Assembly (NCBI RefSeq): GCF_000143415.4
Contig: NW_003314312.1
Span: forward strand, 780,909 to 844,908
Length of the DNA stretch: 64,000 bases
Direction: 5' to 3'
Source of the DNA: Selaginella moellendorffii
Lineage: Eukaryota; Streptophyta; Lycopodiopsida; Selaginellales; Selaginellaceae
In this document: positions 50,861 through 61,280 of the stretch, piece by piece
Layout of the letters: each line of letters starts with the position of its first letter
How positions within the stretch are numbered: position 1 is the first letter of the stretch
The notes under the pieces: model-generated
The model's database searches: none
What the model was told of the DNA's origin: nothing
Seen by the model: only the letters and a program-made list of their open reading frames with translations
Made by a program: the position numbers and the translations under genes

Positions 50861-52520
50861 TCCATCTCGCAAGCAATGCGGGTAGCTAACAATTTCTCCC
50901 TATTCCCTCATCGATCCACAGTAGAACCTAGTGAACTTTCCTTTGGGATCTTTCTTTTTCTGGCCAAATTGCGATCAGTTCCTCGCAGATTCCAGGATTT
51001 TTTCTTCATGGGTGGGGGACAAACACGGATTGGAGCAGGATTAGCTGCTACCCATTTGGGAAATCGAGCAAACTTCTCCCCCAATTATTTTTTTCCTCAC
51101 AGTCACAAGTTCAACTGTTCATTGCCAGCGAAATCATGAGATTTGTGGGCGGGGGCCAACCCGCGCGGACCAAATGTGGGAAGTTTCTTCGCCGCGGGAT
51201 GGGCTACGCATTCCCACCTGATGAGACAAAAGGAAGAACTTCCGGCCAAATACAGAGCACTATATACAGTGGTGGTTTGGATCGATCATTCCAACTCGAG
51301 AACTTGATCCGCAAAAAACTAGCTGGAGCCCATTATAGCTGAGAGAAAACCCATCAAAACCCACCAAGCGATCGATCAAAGTCGCACATTTTTGCCACAA
51401 GATCAAGGAAAATCACGAAATGTCGTGTCACGTTATGAACAAGGAAAAAGTAACATTAAGAAAATCCATCGCCCAACAGCCGGGGAGTCGCAAAAACGTG
51501 AAGTTTGGATCGATTCGACTGGGGATGAGTAAGTACTTACCACTTTTCTCTTCGACGCTACGCCCCCAACCAACATGAGTTGTTCTTCCGTCCATCAAAT
51601 CGATTGTTCGTCAATCCATTGGTCCTTTTGTAGCGTTCCCTTATGAGTCCACCTACTGGAACTTCCTGCAAACGTTTCCAGGGACAATTTCCAAAACTTT
51701 GCAGGCTTCGGGAACATACCAGCACGATTCTTGGCTAACTTCACTTTTTGTTCTTCACACTCTCTAGGCTAATGTGTCCAAAGAAACTTTAGAACATTTG
51801 CGGACAGGGACGGGCAGCCAACGAAAGAAAGCTTTCTTTCTCTCGCTAAGCTACTGTAGATCCTTGCTGCAACGAGCAGCGTGGAGCAGACCTCTAGGGA
51901 CGTGGACATGTTGCAAACAGGAGAAGAAATTGTTTTCTAGTCACCGATCGATCAATCGCATGAGCTAAAACAAAGCTCTGTGTGTTTCGTGGGTGTTCTA
52001 TCAAAGAATCCGAGAATTTGTGTGAGGAGTCCTTACGTAGGTAGCTGTCCGTTGCCTGCTGGCTGGCCTGGCGCTCATCGTTCTCAAAGAAAACTCTTAA
52101 ACAAATCTCATCTCCATGGGTTTTGACAAACAATGTCAAACAATCCCTGCGAATTTCTTCCGAGGTCCACACCGTACCTGTGGAGAAAAGATTTTGTCTG
52201 GGTTGTGTATGCTTGTTTTTTGATGGTTTCATGGTGTTCTTCGTGGCGCTAAGCATTGCTTTTGGTATGATTGTTTGATTTCGCTTGGCCGCTTTTGATT
52301 GCTTGCTTCCATCGCCAGCACCATGAGGAGAAAAGAAATATGTCTAGATTAGCTCACCCATCATTGCGGAATCGATGGATTCCTCCCCATCAATTCGCGA
52401 TTGTCAAAAGCTTTTCTACGAGCGAGGACGATGCATTTGCCGCGCCCCCAAGTTTAAAATTTTAAACATTAGGGCTCTTATCTGGGTTAGGGCGCGTGCC
52501 CTAAAAACAGAGGGACACTG
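50861..52520. other. Intergenic, no gene recognised
   Basis: Mixed composition and no coding pattern or repeat pairs that I could detect. Short open frames (for example 51136-51342 and 51894-52256) lack domains. It is the upstream region of the PPR gene at 52524. Confidence 0.45.
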
Positions 52521-52523
52521 GAT

Positions 52524-54773
52524 TTGCGTTGCAATGTGAGCGATGGCGGTGGATTCCAGCGCCAGGGCCAGGGCGCGGGCAATCGAAACGAGGTCAGTCA
52601 CTGGAAATCGAGCCGCCGCGGCAATGCGGCGGCGCTGCTGGCGGCATTGAAGGCCGCGAGCAGAGCCAGAGACATCGAGCGCGGCCGCCAGGCGCATCTG
52701 GAAGCCATCCATGGCGGGCTGGATTCCAGCGTTTTCGTGGCGAGCTCGCTCATCGATATGTATGCCAAATGCGGGAGGATGGAGGAGGCCAGGGCTGTGT
52801 TTGATGGGATTCTCCACCGCGACGTGGTTTCTTGGAGCTCCATCATTCTTGGCTACGCACAGAACGGGCAAGGGGAGGTTGCGCTCGAGCTCTTTGTTGA
52901 AATGCAGCGTGCCAAGGCGGAGGATCCTTCTTCTCCGCAGGCTCCGAATTCCCAGACTTTCGTGGCTGCGATCAGAGCTTGTAGCAGCATGATCGACGAG
53001 AAGAAGGAAGGAAAAGTTCGCGAGGATCGAATGGCTTGTCTGGAGAAAGGCATGGCCATCCATGCTCGAGCTCGGCTGGGCGGATTGGACACGGATGGTT
53101 TTGTAGCATGTAGCTTGGTGGACTTTTACGCGAAGTGTGGAAGCATGGTGACTGCTTGCTGGGTTTTCGATCGAGTGGACGATCGCAGCTACAGTGACTT
53201 GGTGCTGTGGACTGCTCTTATCTCAGGCTATGCACACAATGGTGACGGCGATATCGCTCTAGAGATTTTCGAGCAAGCGAGTGCCTTCTTCGATGCGAGC
53301 TCTTCTTCTTCGAGCTCGTCCCAGAGTTACTCGACCCGGACGATTTTCTTAGCGGCCGTGAAGGCTTGCACAAGCATAGCAGCAAAAGAAGAAGTCACAG
53401 ACAAGCACAGGCTCGACCGCAGCGATGCTAACAAGTTCCTCAAGGCTGTGTCGCTAGAGAAAGGAATGGCAGTGCACTCGGCAGCGGCAAGGCTCGGGTA
53501 TATCACGGCAGCAGACATTTTCCTGATGAGCTGCTTGGTGGATTTCTACGCAAAGTGTGGAAGCATGGTGGATTCGCAACGAGTTTTTGACAGCATGAGC
53601 CGTCACGACGTTGTCTCGTGGACTGCTCTTGTCTGGGGGTATGCACACAACGGGCAGGAGGAGATCGCTTTGGAAGTTTACGCTCGGCTCCAACAACAGG
53701 GCTGTGCTTCAAACTCCCAGACGTTCGTGGCTGCTCTCAAGGCCGTCGTCTGTCTCGCGGAGGCTGAAGTTGGCAAAGAGATCGACGGGAAAGTCGTCAA
53801 GGTGACGGCTTTGGAGAAAGGAATGGCGATTCACTCCCAGGCAGCGAGCAGCGGCAAGCAGCATCACACGGAGACTTTCGTAGCGAACAGCCTGATCGAC
53901 ATGTACTCCAAGTGTGGAAGCATGGTGGACGCTCTGAGAAGTTTGGAGGCGATGGCTTCTCCTCCGGATATAATCTCGTGGACAGCTCTGATCCTCGGCT
54001 ATGCCGACGCTGGAGAAGGCAACCGAGCTCTCGAGATCTTTTCTCGAATGCAAAGTCAAGGTTGCCGTCCAAACGCTCATACATTCGTGGCAGCCCTCAA
54101 GGCCTGTGGCAGCATCTCGGCTGTAGGAACTGGAAGAGTGATCCACGGGGAAATCTGCAAGTTCGGCCTGGAAACAACACTCACTGCTGGGAACAGTCTG
54201 GTCGACTTCTACGGGAAGTCCGGAAGCATGGTCCGAGCTCGCCAAGTTTTCGACTGCATTCCAGCGCTCGACGTTGCGAGTTGGACGTCGCTCATGGCCG
54301 GATACTGTCACCAAGGCGAAGCAATGGCAGTTCTCGACCTCTTCGTTGGGATGGTCGACCAAGGCGTGAATCCAAACGAGATAACTCTCGTGACAGTTCT
54401 CACGGCTTGCAGCCACGCCGGGCTCGTCCACAGAGGCAAGCGCTACTTCTCAGACATGAAAGAGAGATTTGGTCTCACTCCCAGGATTGATCACTACCAC
54501 TGCCTCATCGATCTTCTGGGACGAGCAAACTTGCTGGAAGAAGCACTCCAGGTCGCGAAGGCGATGCCAATGGAGGCTACTTCGGTGACATGGACGATCG
54601 TGTTGGTCGCGTGTGAGAAGTGGAAGAACATAGAAGTTGCGAAGATTGCATTTGAGGCCCTGGTGGTTTTGGACGAGAACCAGGCGGGATCTTACGTCCT
54701 CATGGCCAATGTCTATCGCCAACTTCGACCATTTGTAGTTTCATCTGGAGGAAACAAAACGATCAAGCTGTGA
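52524..54773 (+). CDS. PLS-type PPR protein without a clear start codon
   Basis: A continuous 749-codon frame of 35-residue PPR units: LLAALKAASRARDIERGRQA, VASSLIDMYAKCGRMEEARA, VVSWSSIILGYAQNGQGEVA and so on, ending in PNEITLVTVLTACSHAGLVH, an L/S pair and an E-like TSVTWTIVLVACEKWKNIEV. No DYW domain; the end (LRPFVVSSGGNKTIKL) looks like a shifted or truncated E+ region. In this frame no ATG occurs before IDMYAKCG (about residue 76). An ATG at 52543 opens MAVDSSARARARAIETR in another frame, so a small indel, a missed upstream exon or a sequence error near 52590 is likely. Probably organelle-targeted RNA binding. Confidence 0.85.
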   Translation: MRCNVSDGGGFQRQGQGAGNRNEVSHWKSSRRGNAAALLAALKAASRARDIERGRQAHLEAIHGGLDSSVFVASSLIDMYAKCGRMEEARAVFDGILHRDVVSWSSIILGYAQNGQGEVALELFVEMQRAKAEDPSSPQAPNSQTFVAAIRACSSMIDEKKEGKVREDRMACLEKGMAIHARARLGGLDTDGFVACSLVDFYAKCGSMVTACWVFDRVDDRSYSDLVLWTALISGYAHNGDGDIALEIFEQASAFFDASSSSSSSSQSYSTRTIFLAAVKACTSIAAKEEVTDKHRLDRSDANKFLKAVSLEKGMAVHSAAARLGYITAADIFLMSCLVDFYAKCGSMVDSQRVFDSMSRHDVVSWTALVWGYAHNGQEEIALEVYARLQQQGCASNSQTFVAALKAVVCLAEAEVGKEIDGKVVKVTALEKGMAIHSQAASSGKQHHTETFVANSLIDMYSKCGSMVDALRSLEAMASPPDIISWTALILGYADAGEGNRALEIFSRMQSQGCRPNAHTFVAALKACGSISAVGTGRVIHGEICKFGLETTLTAGNSLVDFYGKSGSMVRARQVFDCIPALDVASWTSLMAGYCHQGEAMAVLDLFVGMVDQGVNPNEITLVTVLTACSHAGLVHRGKRYFSDMKERFGLTPRIDHYHCLIDLLGRANLLEEALQVAKAMPMEATSVTWTIVLVACEKWKNIEVAKIAFEALVVLDENQAGSYVLMANVYRQLRPFVVSSGGNKTIKL

Positions 54774-54905
54774 AAGCCTGTAGATCTCTGAAGAAGTGCT
54801 CCTGTAGTCAGCTCATAAGACCAACGCTCTGACCAGCTGAGCTAAGGGAGCTTGACATTAATCAATCTTATCTCATACAAAGAGTTCCCAGAGTACATAC
54901 GTCCC
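54774..54905. repeat. Copy of the tRNA-flank segment at 56640-56800
   Basis: GTGAAAGC, GTGCTCCT, GCTCATAAGACCAACGCTCT then GACCAGCTGAGCTAAGGGAG, TGACATTAATCAA and AGAGTTCCCAGAGTAC occur in the same order as at 56640-56800. It includes a tRNA lacking its T arm (54797-54851, minus strand), so this is a partial duplicate. Confidence 0.8.
54797..54851 (-). pseudogene. Truncated tRNA, copy of the tRNA at 56664
   Basis: The minus strand begins GCTCCCTTAGCTCAGCTGGT then CAGAGCGTTGGTCTTATGAG, identical to the gene at 56664-56737, then skips the variable region and T arm and ends AGGAGC. It cannot fold as a tRNA. Confidence 0.8.
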
Positions 54906-54929
54906 GGCATTGGAATAGTTTGTGAAATG

Positions 54930-55250
54930 GATACCTCATGCAATGCAGATGAATGTTCTAAGGTGCATCAGAAACGTTTACTGGGAAGTGGAAATCAGGA
55001 CTATTGACAGTTTTCAGAAATAATGCCATGGACGAAGAGTGGAAATAGTTTGACAGAGAGGGATTCCTCGATTTTTGCTAGAGGGTCATGGAAGAAATAA
55101 GGCTAGGAGAAGGAAGCAATGATAATTTCTATGTTCTGCTCCAACAATAAAAAGGATTTGATAAAAGGTTTTGTTAGTGGAGGATGAATGTTTTGTTACA
55201 AGAGACTCTGGGAAACGATCCATTTCTTTCCGATTATTTTGGGAAGCATG
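54930..55250 (+). pseudogene. Fragment of the IGHMBP2-like helicase gene
   Basis: CATGCAATGCAGATGAATGT, AACGTTTACTGGGAAGTGGA, ACTATTGACAGTTTTCAG, GAGAAGGAAGCAATGATAAT and AAAGGATTTG then GGATGAATGTTTTGTTACAA correspond to 60914-61155 of the helicase gene, from the intron 12 end through exon 13 into exon 14. Insertions and frameshifts separate the pieces. The retained intron shows that it derives from DNA, not from a spliced transcript. Confidence 0.82.
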
Positions 55251-55339
55251 GTTTCAAAAGCGCTCCATGAAACTTTATTCATATAATAACTTAAAATAGT
55301 TTTGCATTAGAAAATAATTCAATCAAACCAATCAAAGTC

Positions 55340-55650
55340 CAGAAGCATGCTCCAAATGCGAGTGGTCGACGAAGGCCTGAATCCAGACGAGATAACTCTG
55401 GCACGGCTTGCAGCCACACCGGGTCCACAGAGGCAAGCGTTACTTCTCGGACATGGAAGAGAGATTTGGTCTCACTCCCAGGAGTGATCACTACCACTGC
55501 CTCATCGACGAGCAGAAGAAGCACTCAAGGTTGCGAAGACGATGCCAATGGAGGCTGCTGCAGTGACATGGACGAAGAAGTGAAAGAACATAGATTGTGT
55601 TTGAGGCACTGGAGGATTTGGACGAGAACCTCTTACGGCCAAATTCGACC
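55340..55650 (+). pseudogene. 3' fragment of the PPR gene at 52524
   Basis: GTGGTCGACGAAGGCCTGAA then TCCAGACGAGATAACTCT, CGGACATGGAAGAGAGATTT and GATCACTACCACTGCCTCAT match 54350-54740 of the intact PPR gene with several deletions. The ending AATTCGACCCTTTGTAGTTT matches the unusual C-terminus of that gene. No open frame. Confidence 0.85.
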
Positions 55651-55664
55651 CTTTGTAGTTTCAC

Positions 55665-55715
55665 CCGGAGAAGTGTTCTTAAGTGACAAGTGGAGGATGA
55701 ATGCTTTTTAGGACG
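55665..55715 (+). pseudogene. Helicase exon 14 fragment fused to the PPR fragment
   Basis: AAGTGTTCTTAAGTGACAAG then TGGAGGATGAATGC matches GGGTTCTTGAGTGACAAGCG and GAGGATGAACG of helicase exon 14 (61111-61145), directly following the PPR fragment. Confidence 0.7.
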
Positions 55716-56560
55716 TGCTCATTCTGTGGGGGGGAGAATGATCAAATCTTTACTGTGGAACTTGCTCACCGTTTGCAGAGGTAAGAGAAGCTTTTAGATT
55801 GTGCTGGTTTTGATATGTGGATTTGGCAACAGGCATCTGAGTGATTCCAAACTGGAGATCATCCCTGGAGCAGCTCATGCTCCGTACAAGAATTTCAGAA
55901 CTAAACCATTCAAAGCTTTAGAATGGTCAACTTGAGGGAATTTAAGGAGAAACTTTATGAATCAAAACGACTTGCCCTGGAACGAGATGCGGTCAGCATA
56001 GGTCAGTTCAGGTTGACCAACTTCTTGAAATCCGGCTACATAGACCCCGTGTCTGGACACATCATCTGCTCGTAGTGAAAATGCACCTAAATGCCGAGCA
56101 ATGTCTGGAGAGTCCAGAGATCAGGTTTGCATGTTAAACTGCACAGTGAGCGCCTCAAATGTGCAGTCCCTGTGATCAGATAGCTTTCCGAAACCCTGTG
56201 ATTGTACACAAACAAAGTTTTAGAAATAAAAAACGAAAGCAATCGAACTTACTCGTAGAGAAATAGAAGGTGTCCCTGATGGGAATATTTTCCTTATAAG
56301 CTAGAAAAGAAATTAATGTAGAAAATATCACCAAGCACAAAAAAGCAAAGTACAAAGTGAGCAACATATGCTACTGAAAGGTAAACAGGGGTAAAAAGTT
56401 ACACCACACTTCCGGTGAAGAGTAATAAAATATCTCAATCATGATTGTTTGTCATATATATAACAAACAATGTTTTATGATCAATGTACAATATATTTCC
56501 TCCATTTGATGCTTTTTAATTGAGTACAAGTGTAAACTAACTATGAAACCTGGGTTGCAC
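55716..56560. other. Intergenic, no gene recognised
   Basis: No coding pattern. The last part (56400-56540) is AT-rich. I could not relate this stretch to the surrounding PPR or helicase genes. Confidence 0.45.
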
Positions 56561-56571
56561 TAGAACTTGTT

Positions 56572-56640
56572 CTAGTGATGAATGTTTTGTTACAAGAGAA
56601 AAGATCCATTTCTTTCCGGTTAGTTTAGAAAACAAGCTGT
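56572..56640 (+). pseudogene. Third helicase exon 14 fragment
   Basis: GATGAATGTTTTGTTACAAG then AGAAAAGATCCATTTCTTTC repeats the text at 55185-55235 and matches helicase 61135-61215 with deletions. Confidence 0.65.
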
Positions 56641-56663
56641 GAAAGCTTATATCCCCAAGGAGG

Positions 56664-56737
56664 TGCTCCTAGCGAGGTTCGAACTCGCGACCTTCGGCTC
56701 ATAAGACCAACGCTCTGACCAGCTGAGCTAAGGGAGC
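56664..56737 (-). tRNA. tRNA, probably Ile (anticodon UAU)
   Basis: The minus strand folds as a 74-nt tRNA: acceptor GCTCCCT, D arm GCTC/GAGC with AGCTGGTCA loop, anticodon stem TTGGT/GCCGA with loop CTTATGA, variable AGGTC, T arm GCGAG-TTCGAAC-CTCGC, and TAGGAGC plus discriminator A. Loop geometry puts TAT at positions 34-36, hence Ile. The two inner acceptor pairs (C6-A67, T7-T66) are mismatched and position 37 is G, not the expected A, so it may be weak or already decaying. No intron. Gene lies just 3' of the PPR gene at 56760. Confidence 0.72.
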
Positions 56738-56759
56738 TTTGACATTAATCAAGCTTATC

Positions 56760-58418
56760 TTATGGTAGTCGTACAAAAGAGTTCCCAGAGTACGGAACAG
56801 CGCCAAGGAGGATAGCGGCATCCTTGGAGGAAACACTGTATGGCATTGATGAGAGGAGCTCGCGGGCTTCGATCGCATAGCCCGATCGTGCGAGAGAGTC
56901 GATCACGCAGCAGTAGTGCTGTTTCGATGGCTGGATCTGGTAATCCATCGCCGCGGAGACGAAGAACTGGCGGGCAGCGGCCGGAGATCCCGTGTGGCTG
57001 CACGACGCGAGCACGGAGACGAAGCACACTGCGTCGGGAAGGTCTGTGAGGAGCATCTGGTGGAAGAGATCGCGAGCGCGGGCGTAGTGATTTGGGCCAT
57101 CGTGATCACTGGGATGGGACGTGTGGGCGGAGAGCATTGTGCTCCAGGAGAATCCATCGCGCTCCGGCATTCGATCGAAGAATTGCTCCATTGCCACCAG
57201 GAGATCGCCCGATCGAGCGTGGGCTGTGAGGATCGCGTTCCACGACACGAGGCTCTTGATGGGCATGGAATCGAACAAAGCCCGCGATTGATCGAGGCAG
57301 CCGATGGATGCGAGTAGCGAAAGGATGGAATTCCACGAGATAAGGTCGTGCTCGGGCATGCAATCGAAGATGTCCCCGGCATGATCAGCGTCTAGAGCTT
57401 TCGCGTGCGCTGCAAGGATCGAGTTCCAGGAAACAATGCTGTGCTGGGGGATCTGATCGAAGAGCGATCGGGCTTCCTCGATCCGGCCTTCCAGGCCAAA
57501 TGCGGTGATTAGAGCAGTCCACGAGAAGAGATTGCGCTCCGGCATTCGCAAGAAGAGATTCTTGGCTTCGTCTAGCCTCCCGATTTGGGAAAATCCAGTG
57601 AGAATCGTGGTCCAGGAGACGAGATCTCGGCTCTCCATTGAATCAAAGAGAGACTTGGCAATGTCAAGATGTCCTTCTTGGGCATTTGCTGCGAGAATTA
57701 TGTTCCAACTGCGCAAGTTCCACTCCGGCATGGATCCAAACACAAGATCTACCATTGCTACATTCTTAGTTTGTAGTGCTACTACTAGATGTGTGTTCCA
57801 AGAAACAATGCTTAGCATTGGCATCAAATCAAAAGCGTTTGATACAGCCACAACATGCCCTGCCTCGGCAAATGCTGCTAAGAGAGAATTCCATGAGATT
57901 AGATTGGGCTCTGGCATTCTATAGAACATCCGTTTTGCTTCTTCTAGAAATCCAGCCTTTCCAAGTCCATAGATCATCGAGGTCCAGGAAATCGTGTTCC
58001 AATGAGGCATAGAATTAAAAACCCCTTGCGCCTCGCGGAGATACCCACAGCGCATGTAAGCCGTGATCATGGCGTTGCAAGCGACGATGCTCATCGCTGG
58101 TTCTGGAATAGAATCAAAGACTAGCTTGGCAAGATCGAGATTGCCATTTTCGGAGCAAGCACACAGGAAAATCACCCAGGAGAATCTGTTCTTGCTGGAG
58201 ATAGAATCGAAAACACGCTTGGCTTGATCCAGGCTGCCACAGCGCCCATACATCTCGATCAGCCGATTGGAGTGGAGGATACCGTCGCTGGATCGATCCA
58301 ATTGCGAGAACTCAAGGAGCTGCGAGTGGATTGGATGCGCTTGAGCGAGAAAATGACAATTCATTCGCAATTGGGAAGATTTACCAAGGCTAGTGTTTGC
58401 TAAAGATTTACCAAACAA
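56760..58418 (-). CDS. PPR protein of short S-type repeats
   Basis: Intronless 552-aa frame. After a short leader (MFGKSLANTSLGKSSQLRMN, possibly a weak targeting signal) come LHSNRLIEMYGRCGSLDQAK and about a dozen 31-residue units of the form MPEPNLISWNSLLAAFAEAG. L-type and E-like segments close the protein (DAVCFVSVLASCSHTGSPAA, HYCCVIDSLARSGYAIEARE, MPYSVSSKDAAILLGAV). There is no DYW domain and the E region is short, ending YSGNSFVRLP. It is the same architecture as the gene at 31823. Likely an organellar RNA-binding protein. The stop codon overlaps the segment duplicated at 54890. Confidence 0.92.
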   Translation of the reverse strand: MFGKSLANTSLGKSSQLRMNCHFLAQAHPIHSQLLEFSQLDRSSDGILHSNRLIEMYGRCGSLDQAKRVFDSISSKNRFSWVIFLCACSENGNLDLAKLVFDSIPEPAMSIVACNAMITAYMRCGYLREAQGVFNSMPHWNTISWTSMIYGLGKAGFLEEAKRMFYRMPEPNLISWNSLLAAFAEAGHVVAVSNAFDLMPMLSIVSWNTHLVVALQTKNVAMVDLVFGSMPEWNLRSWNIILAANAQEGHLDIAKSLFDSMESRDLVSWTTILTGFSQIGRLDEAKNLFLRMPERNLFSWTALITAFGLEGRIEEARSLFDQIPQHSIVSWNSILAAHAKALDADHAGDIFDCMPEHDLISWNSILSLLASIGCLDQSRALFDSMPIKSLVSWNAILTAHARSGDLLVAMEQFFDRMPERDGFSWSTMLSAHTSHPSDHDGPNHYARARDLFHQMLLTDLPDAVCFVSVLASCSHTGSPAAARQFFVSAAMDYQIQPSKQHYCCVIDSLARSGYAIEARELLSSMPYSVSSKDAAILLGAVPYSGNSFVRLP

Positions 58419-58519
58419 TGGGGGCCAGTGGGAACGCGAGGCCGTTTGCTAAGCTAGGCAGAGTATATAAATTCCTCTGTCTGCCCTAGAACAGAGGTGA
58501 GGGATGATGGAAGAGAAGA

Positions 58520-61280
58520 ATGCCGTCGCTTTGCTCGTCTCCCTTCCAGGGTTTCCAGGGTTTCCAGGCGGGAGCGGCTGATCCATCGAGGCGCGCTCTC
58601 GCAATGGCGTCAGCGGGGTCTCCATCGGCTGCTGCTACCAAGATGAAGAAGCCGGCGAAACCAGCTCCCAAGGTGACTCTGGAGAGCTTTGTGAGCAAGA
58701 TGCTGCCTCTTCTCGAGCTGGAGAAGGTGACTGTGTGGATTCCTCAGCGATATTTCGAGTGATTTTGTGGATGGATTCGTGTGTAGGAGGCGGAGATTGC
58801 TGCGTCTACCGAAACAATTGGAATGACGAACCCTGACGTTCTACAGCAGCGTGGCTCGGCTTTGAAAGGATTAAAGTGTGTTGGTGTCGAGGTGAGTGGC
58901 TTGTACACTTTGCAGCTGCTTCATATTTCTTTCTCGATTCGTCAGGCAGGATTGCTGGGAAAGTCTTTGCTTCTCTTGCAACCGAATTCTGGAGAGCTTC
59001 TTCCGTCTCACAAGGTACATTTGTTTACGTTCTTGTGGTGTTTAAGTGCATAATTTCTTCATTGCTCTTCAGCTGTCTACACACGATGTTGTGCTTTTAA
59101 AGCCAAACAAGGGAGGCTCGGCAGCTGAATCCCTGGGTCAAGGTGTTGTCTACCGCATAAAGGTGTGGCTGGATTGTGATTTGTGGCTTCCTGATGTTTT
59201 CGCTTGTCTTTTGGTGGTAGGATAAGTCTATCACGGTTGCTATGGATGATGTTCCAGACGAAGGCGTTAATTCGCTTCTTAGGCTGGAGAAAGTCGCGAA
59301 TGAGGTTGGTACTCTAGTCACGAAGCTGATGATACAATGGCCTTGGTTCAGGTCACCTATCAAAGACTTAAAAGTACATTGTTGGACCTTGGCAAGGGTG
59401 TTTCAAGAGGTCCAGCAACTGATCTGGTTCCTGTGCTTTTCGGCGAGAAGCCTCCCTCGTTTTCCAAGACACATGCCACGTATGAACCTTACAACACAGA
59501 GCTTGACGAGTCTCAGGTGAGCGTTGTTGTCCATTAGTTTTCTTGAGAAATGATCTGCATCGTATCAGGTTAAAGCTGTCAAAATGGCTCTAAGCGCACA
59601 AGATGTGATGCTACTTCATGGTCCGCCTGGAACTGGGAAGACGACGGCAGTGGTCGAAATTATTTTGCAGGAGGTTAAGCGGGGGCTCAAAGTTCTTGCT
59701 TGCGCTTCTTCGAACATTGCCGTGGACAACATGGTGGAAAGACTCGCCTGCCACAAGTCTGTATAATTTGCATGCGTCATTGTTTTTTGAATTTTATACG
59801 CAGGGTGAAGGTTGTGCGCTTGGGACATCCAGCTCGTCTTTTGCCGCAAGTTCTTGACTGTGCACTGGATGCTCAGGCAAGCATTTTCAGTTTTCGTCAA
59901 GCTTTCTCAAAAGGGGATTCTTGCAGGTACTCAAAACCGACAACAGCTCGTTAGCCAAGGACATCAGAAAGGAGATTAGTGTAAGTCTTTCATTCCTATT
60001 GTTTTTCATGAACTGCATGGCATTCTCTTTCGTTGTCCAGGTTCTCAATGCGAAGATTCTAAAGGCCAAAGATCGAAAGAGCAGAGACGAGCTAAGGAGA
60101 GAGCTGCGCCAATTGTCGAAGGAAGAGCGCCAAAGACAACAAAAGGCTGTCACGGATGTCATTCAAGGTGCCTCTGTTGTGCTCACGACCTTGACTGGAG
60201 CCATGTCTGCACAACTGCAAAAGGTTGACTTCGATGTCGTTGTTCTTGATGAGGCTGCTCAGGCCCTTGAGACGGCTTGCTGGATCGCCATTTTAAAGGT
60301 AATACCATTCTTTCATTCTTGTTTTGGGATAGAACGAGTGTGTTTTTATGTACTTGTGCAGGGACGAAGATGTCTTCTCGCTGGCGACCATCTCCAGCTC
60401 GCTCCAACAGTACTGAGCAAAGAAGCCGAGAAGCAAGGCTTTGGAACAACATTATTTGAACGCCTGGCAGGACTGTATGCCAGTCAAGCCATGACAATGC
60501 TCACAGTGCAGTACCGTATGCACGAGCACATTATGGATTGGTCTTCCCACGAGCTCTATGGCGGCAAGGTCGGTACGGATTGGACTTTTTGGGACTGACA
60601 GCGAGACATGCTTTTTACCAGATTCAAGCACACGAGCTTGTGGCAAGCCGCAAATTATTCGAACTAGATGGCGTCAAGAAAACTCCTGCAACTGAGCACA
60701 CGCTCGTCCTCATCGACATCTGTGGCTGCGACATGGAAGAGTCAAAGGACGAGACTGAGAGCTCTTTCAACGAAGGCGAAGCCCGCATTGCTATTACTCA
60801 CGCCCAAAAACTCGTAGAAAGCGGAGTTAAGGCTATTGACATCGGAATAGTCACACCGTATGCGGCCCAGGTATCTATATATTGTTTCAGAGTTTATGTT
60901 GTCTCTAAGTTTCATGCAATGCAGGTGAATGTTCTGAGGCGCATGAGAAATGAGGAACAGCGTTTACTGGAAGTGGAAATCAGCACTATTGACGGTTTTC
61001 AAGGCCGGGAGAAGGAAGCAATGATAATTTCCATGGTTCGCTCCAACGATAAAAAGGAGGTGTGGTTTTCTTGTTGAGGTAGCAGTGACACTAAAAGCTT
61101 TTGCTTTAGGTTGGGTTCTTGAGTGACAAGCGGAGGATGAACGTTGCAGTTACAAGAGCAAAAAGGCAATGCTGTGTCATATGTGATTCGGACACTGTGG
61201 GAAAAGATCCATTTCTCAAGCGGCTTTTGGATTATTTTGAGAAGCATGGAGAATATTGTTATGGTCTTTATTATCAATGA
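58520..61280 (+). CDS. SF1 DNA/RNA helicase, IGHMBP2 (SMUBP-2)-like
   Basis: Fourteen exons: 58520-58726, 58787-58891, 58946-59014, 59073-59162, 59221-59304, 59352-59516, 59569-59756, 59804-59876, 59927-59980, 60041-60298, 60362-60568, 60622-60870, 60925-61059 and 61110-61280. All join in frame, giving 684 aa, or 656 aa from the ATG at 58604. Walker A is [10 protein letters not shown] (about residue 258), motif Ia [20 protein letters not shown] at about 415, motif [15 protein letters not shown], then [20 protein letters not shown] and [13 protein letters not shown]. The order and spacing match the UPF1-like IGHMBP2 group. It lacks the R3H and zinc-finger tail of animal IGHMBP2. Intron 8 uses a GC donor (CAG/GCAAGC). 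A nuclear or organellar role cannot be decided; residues 1-28 could be a weak transit peptide. Confidence 0.95.
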
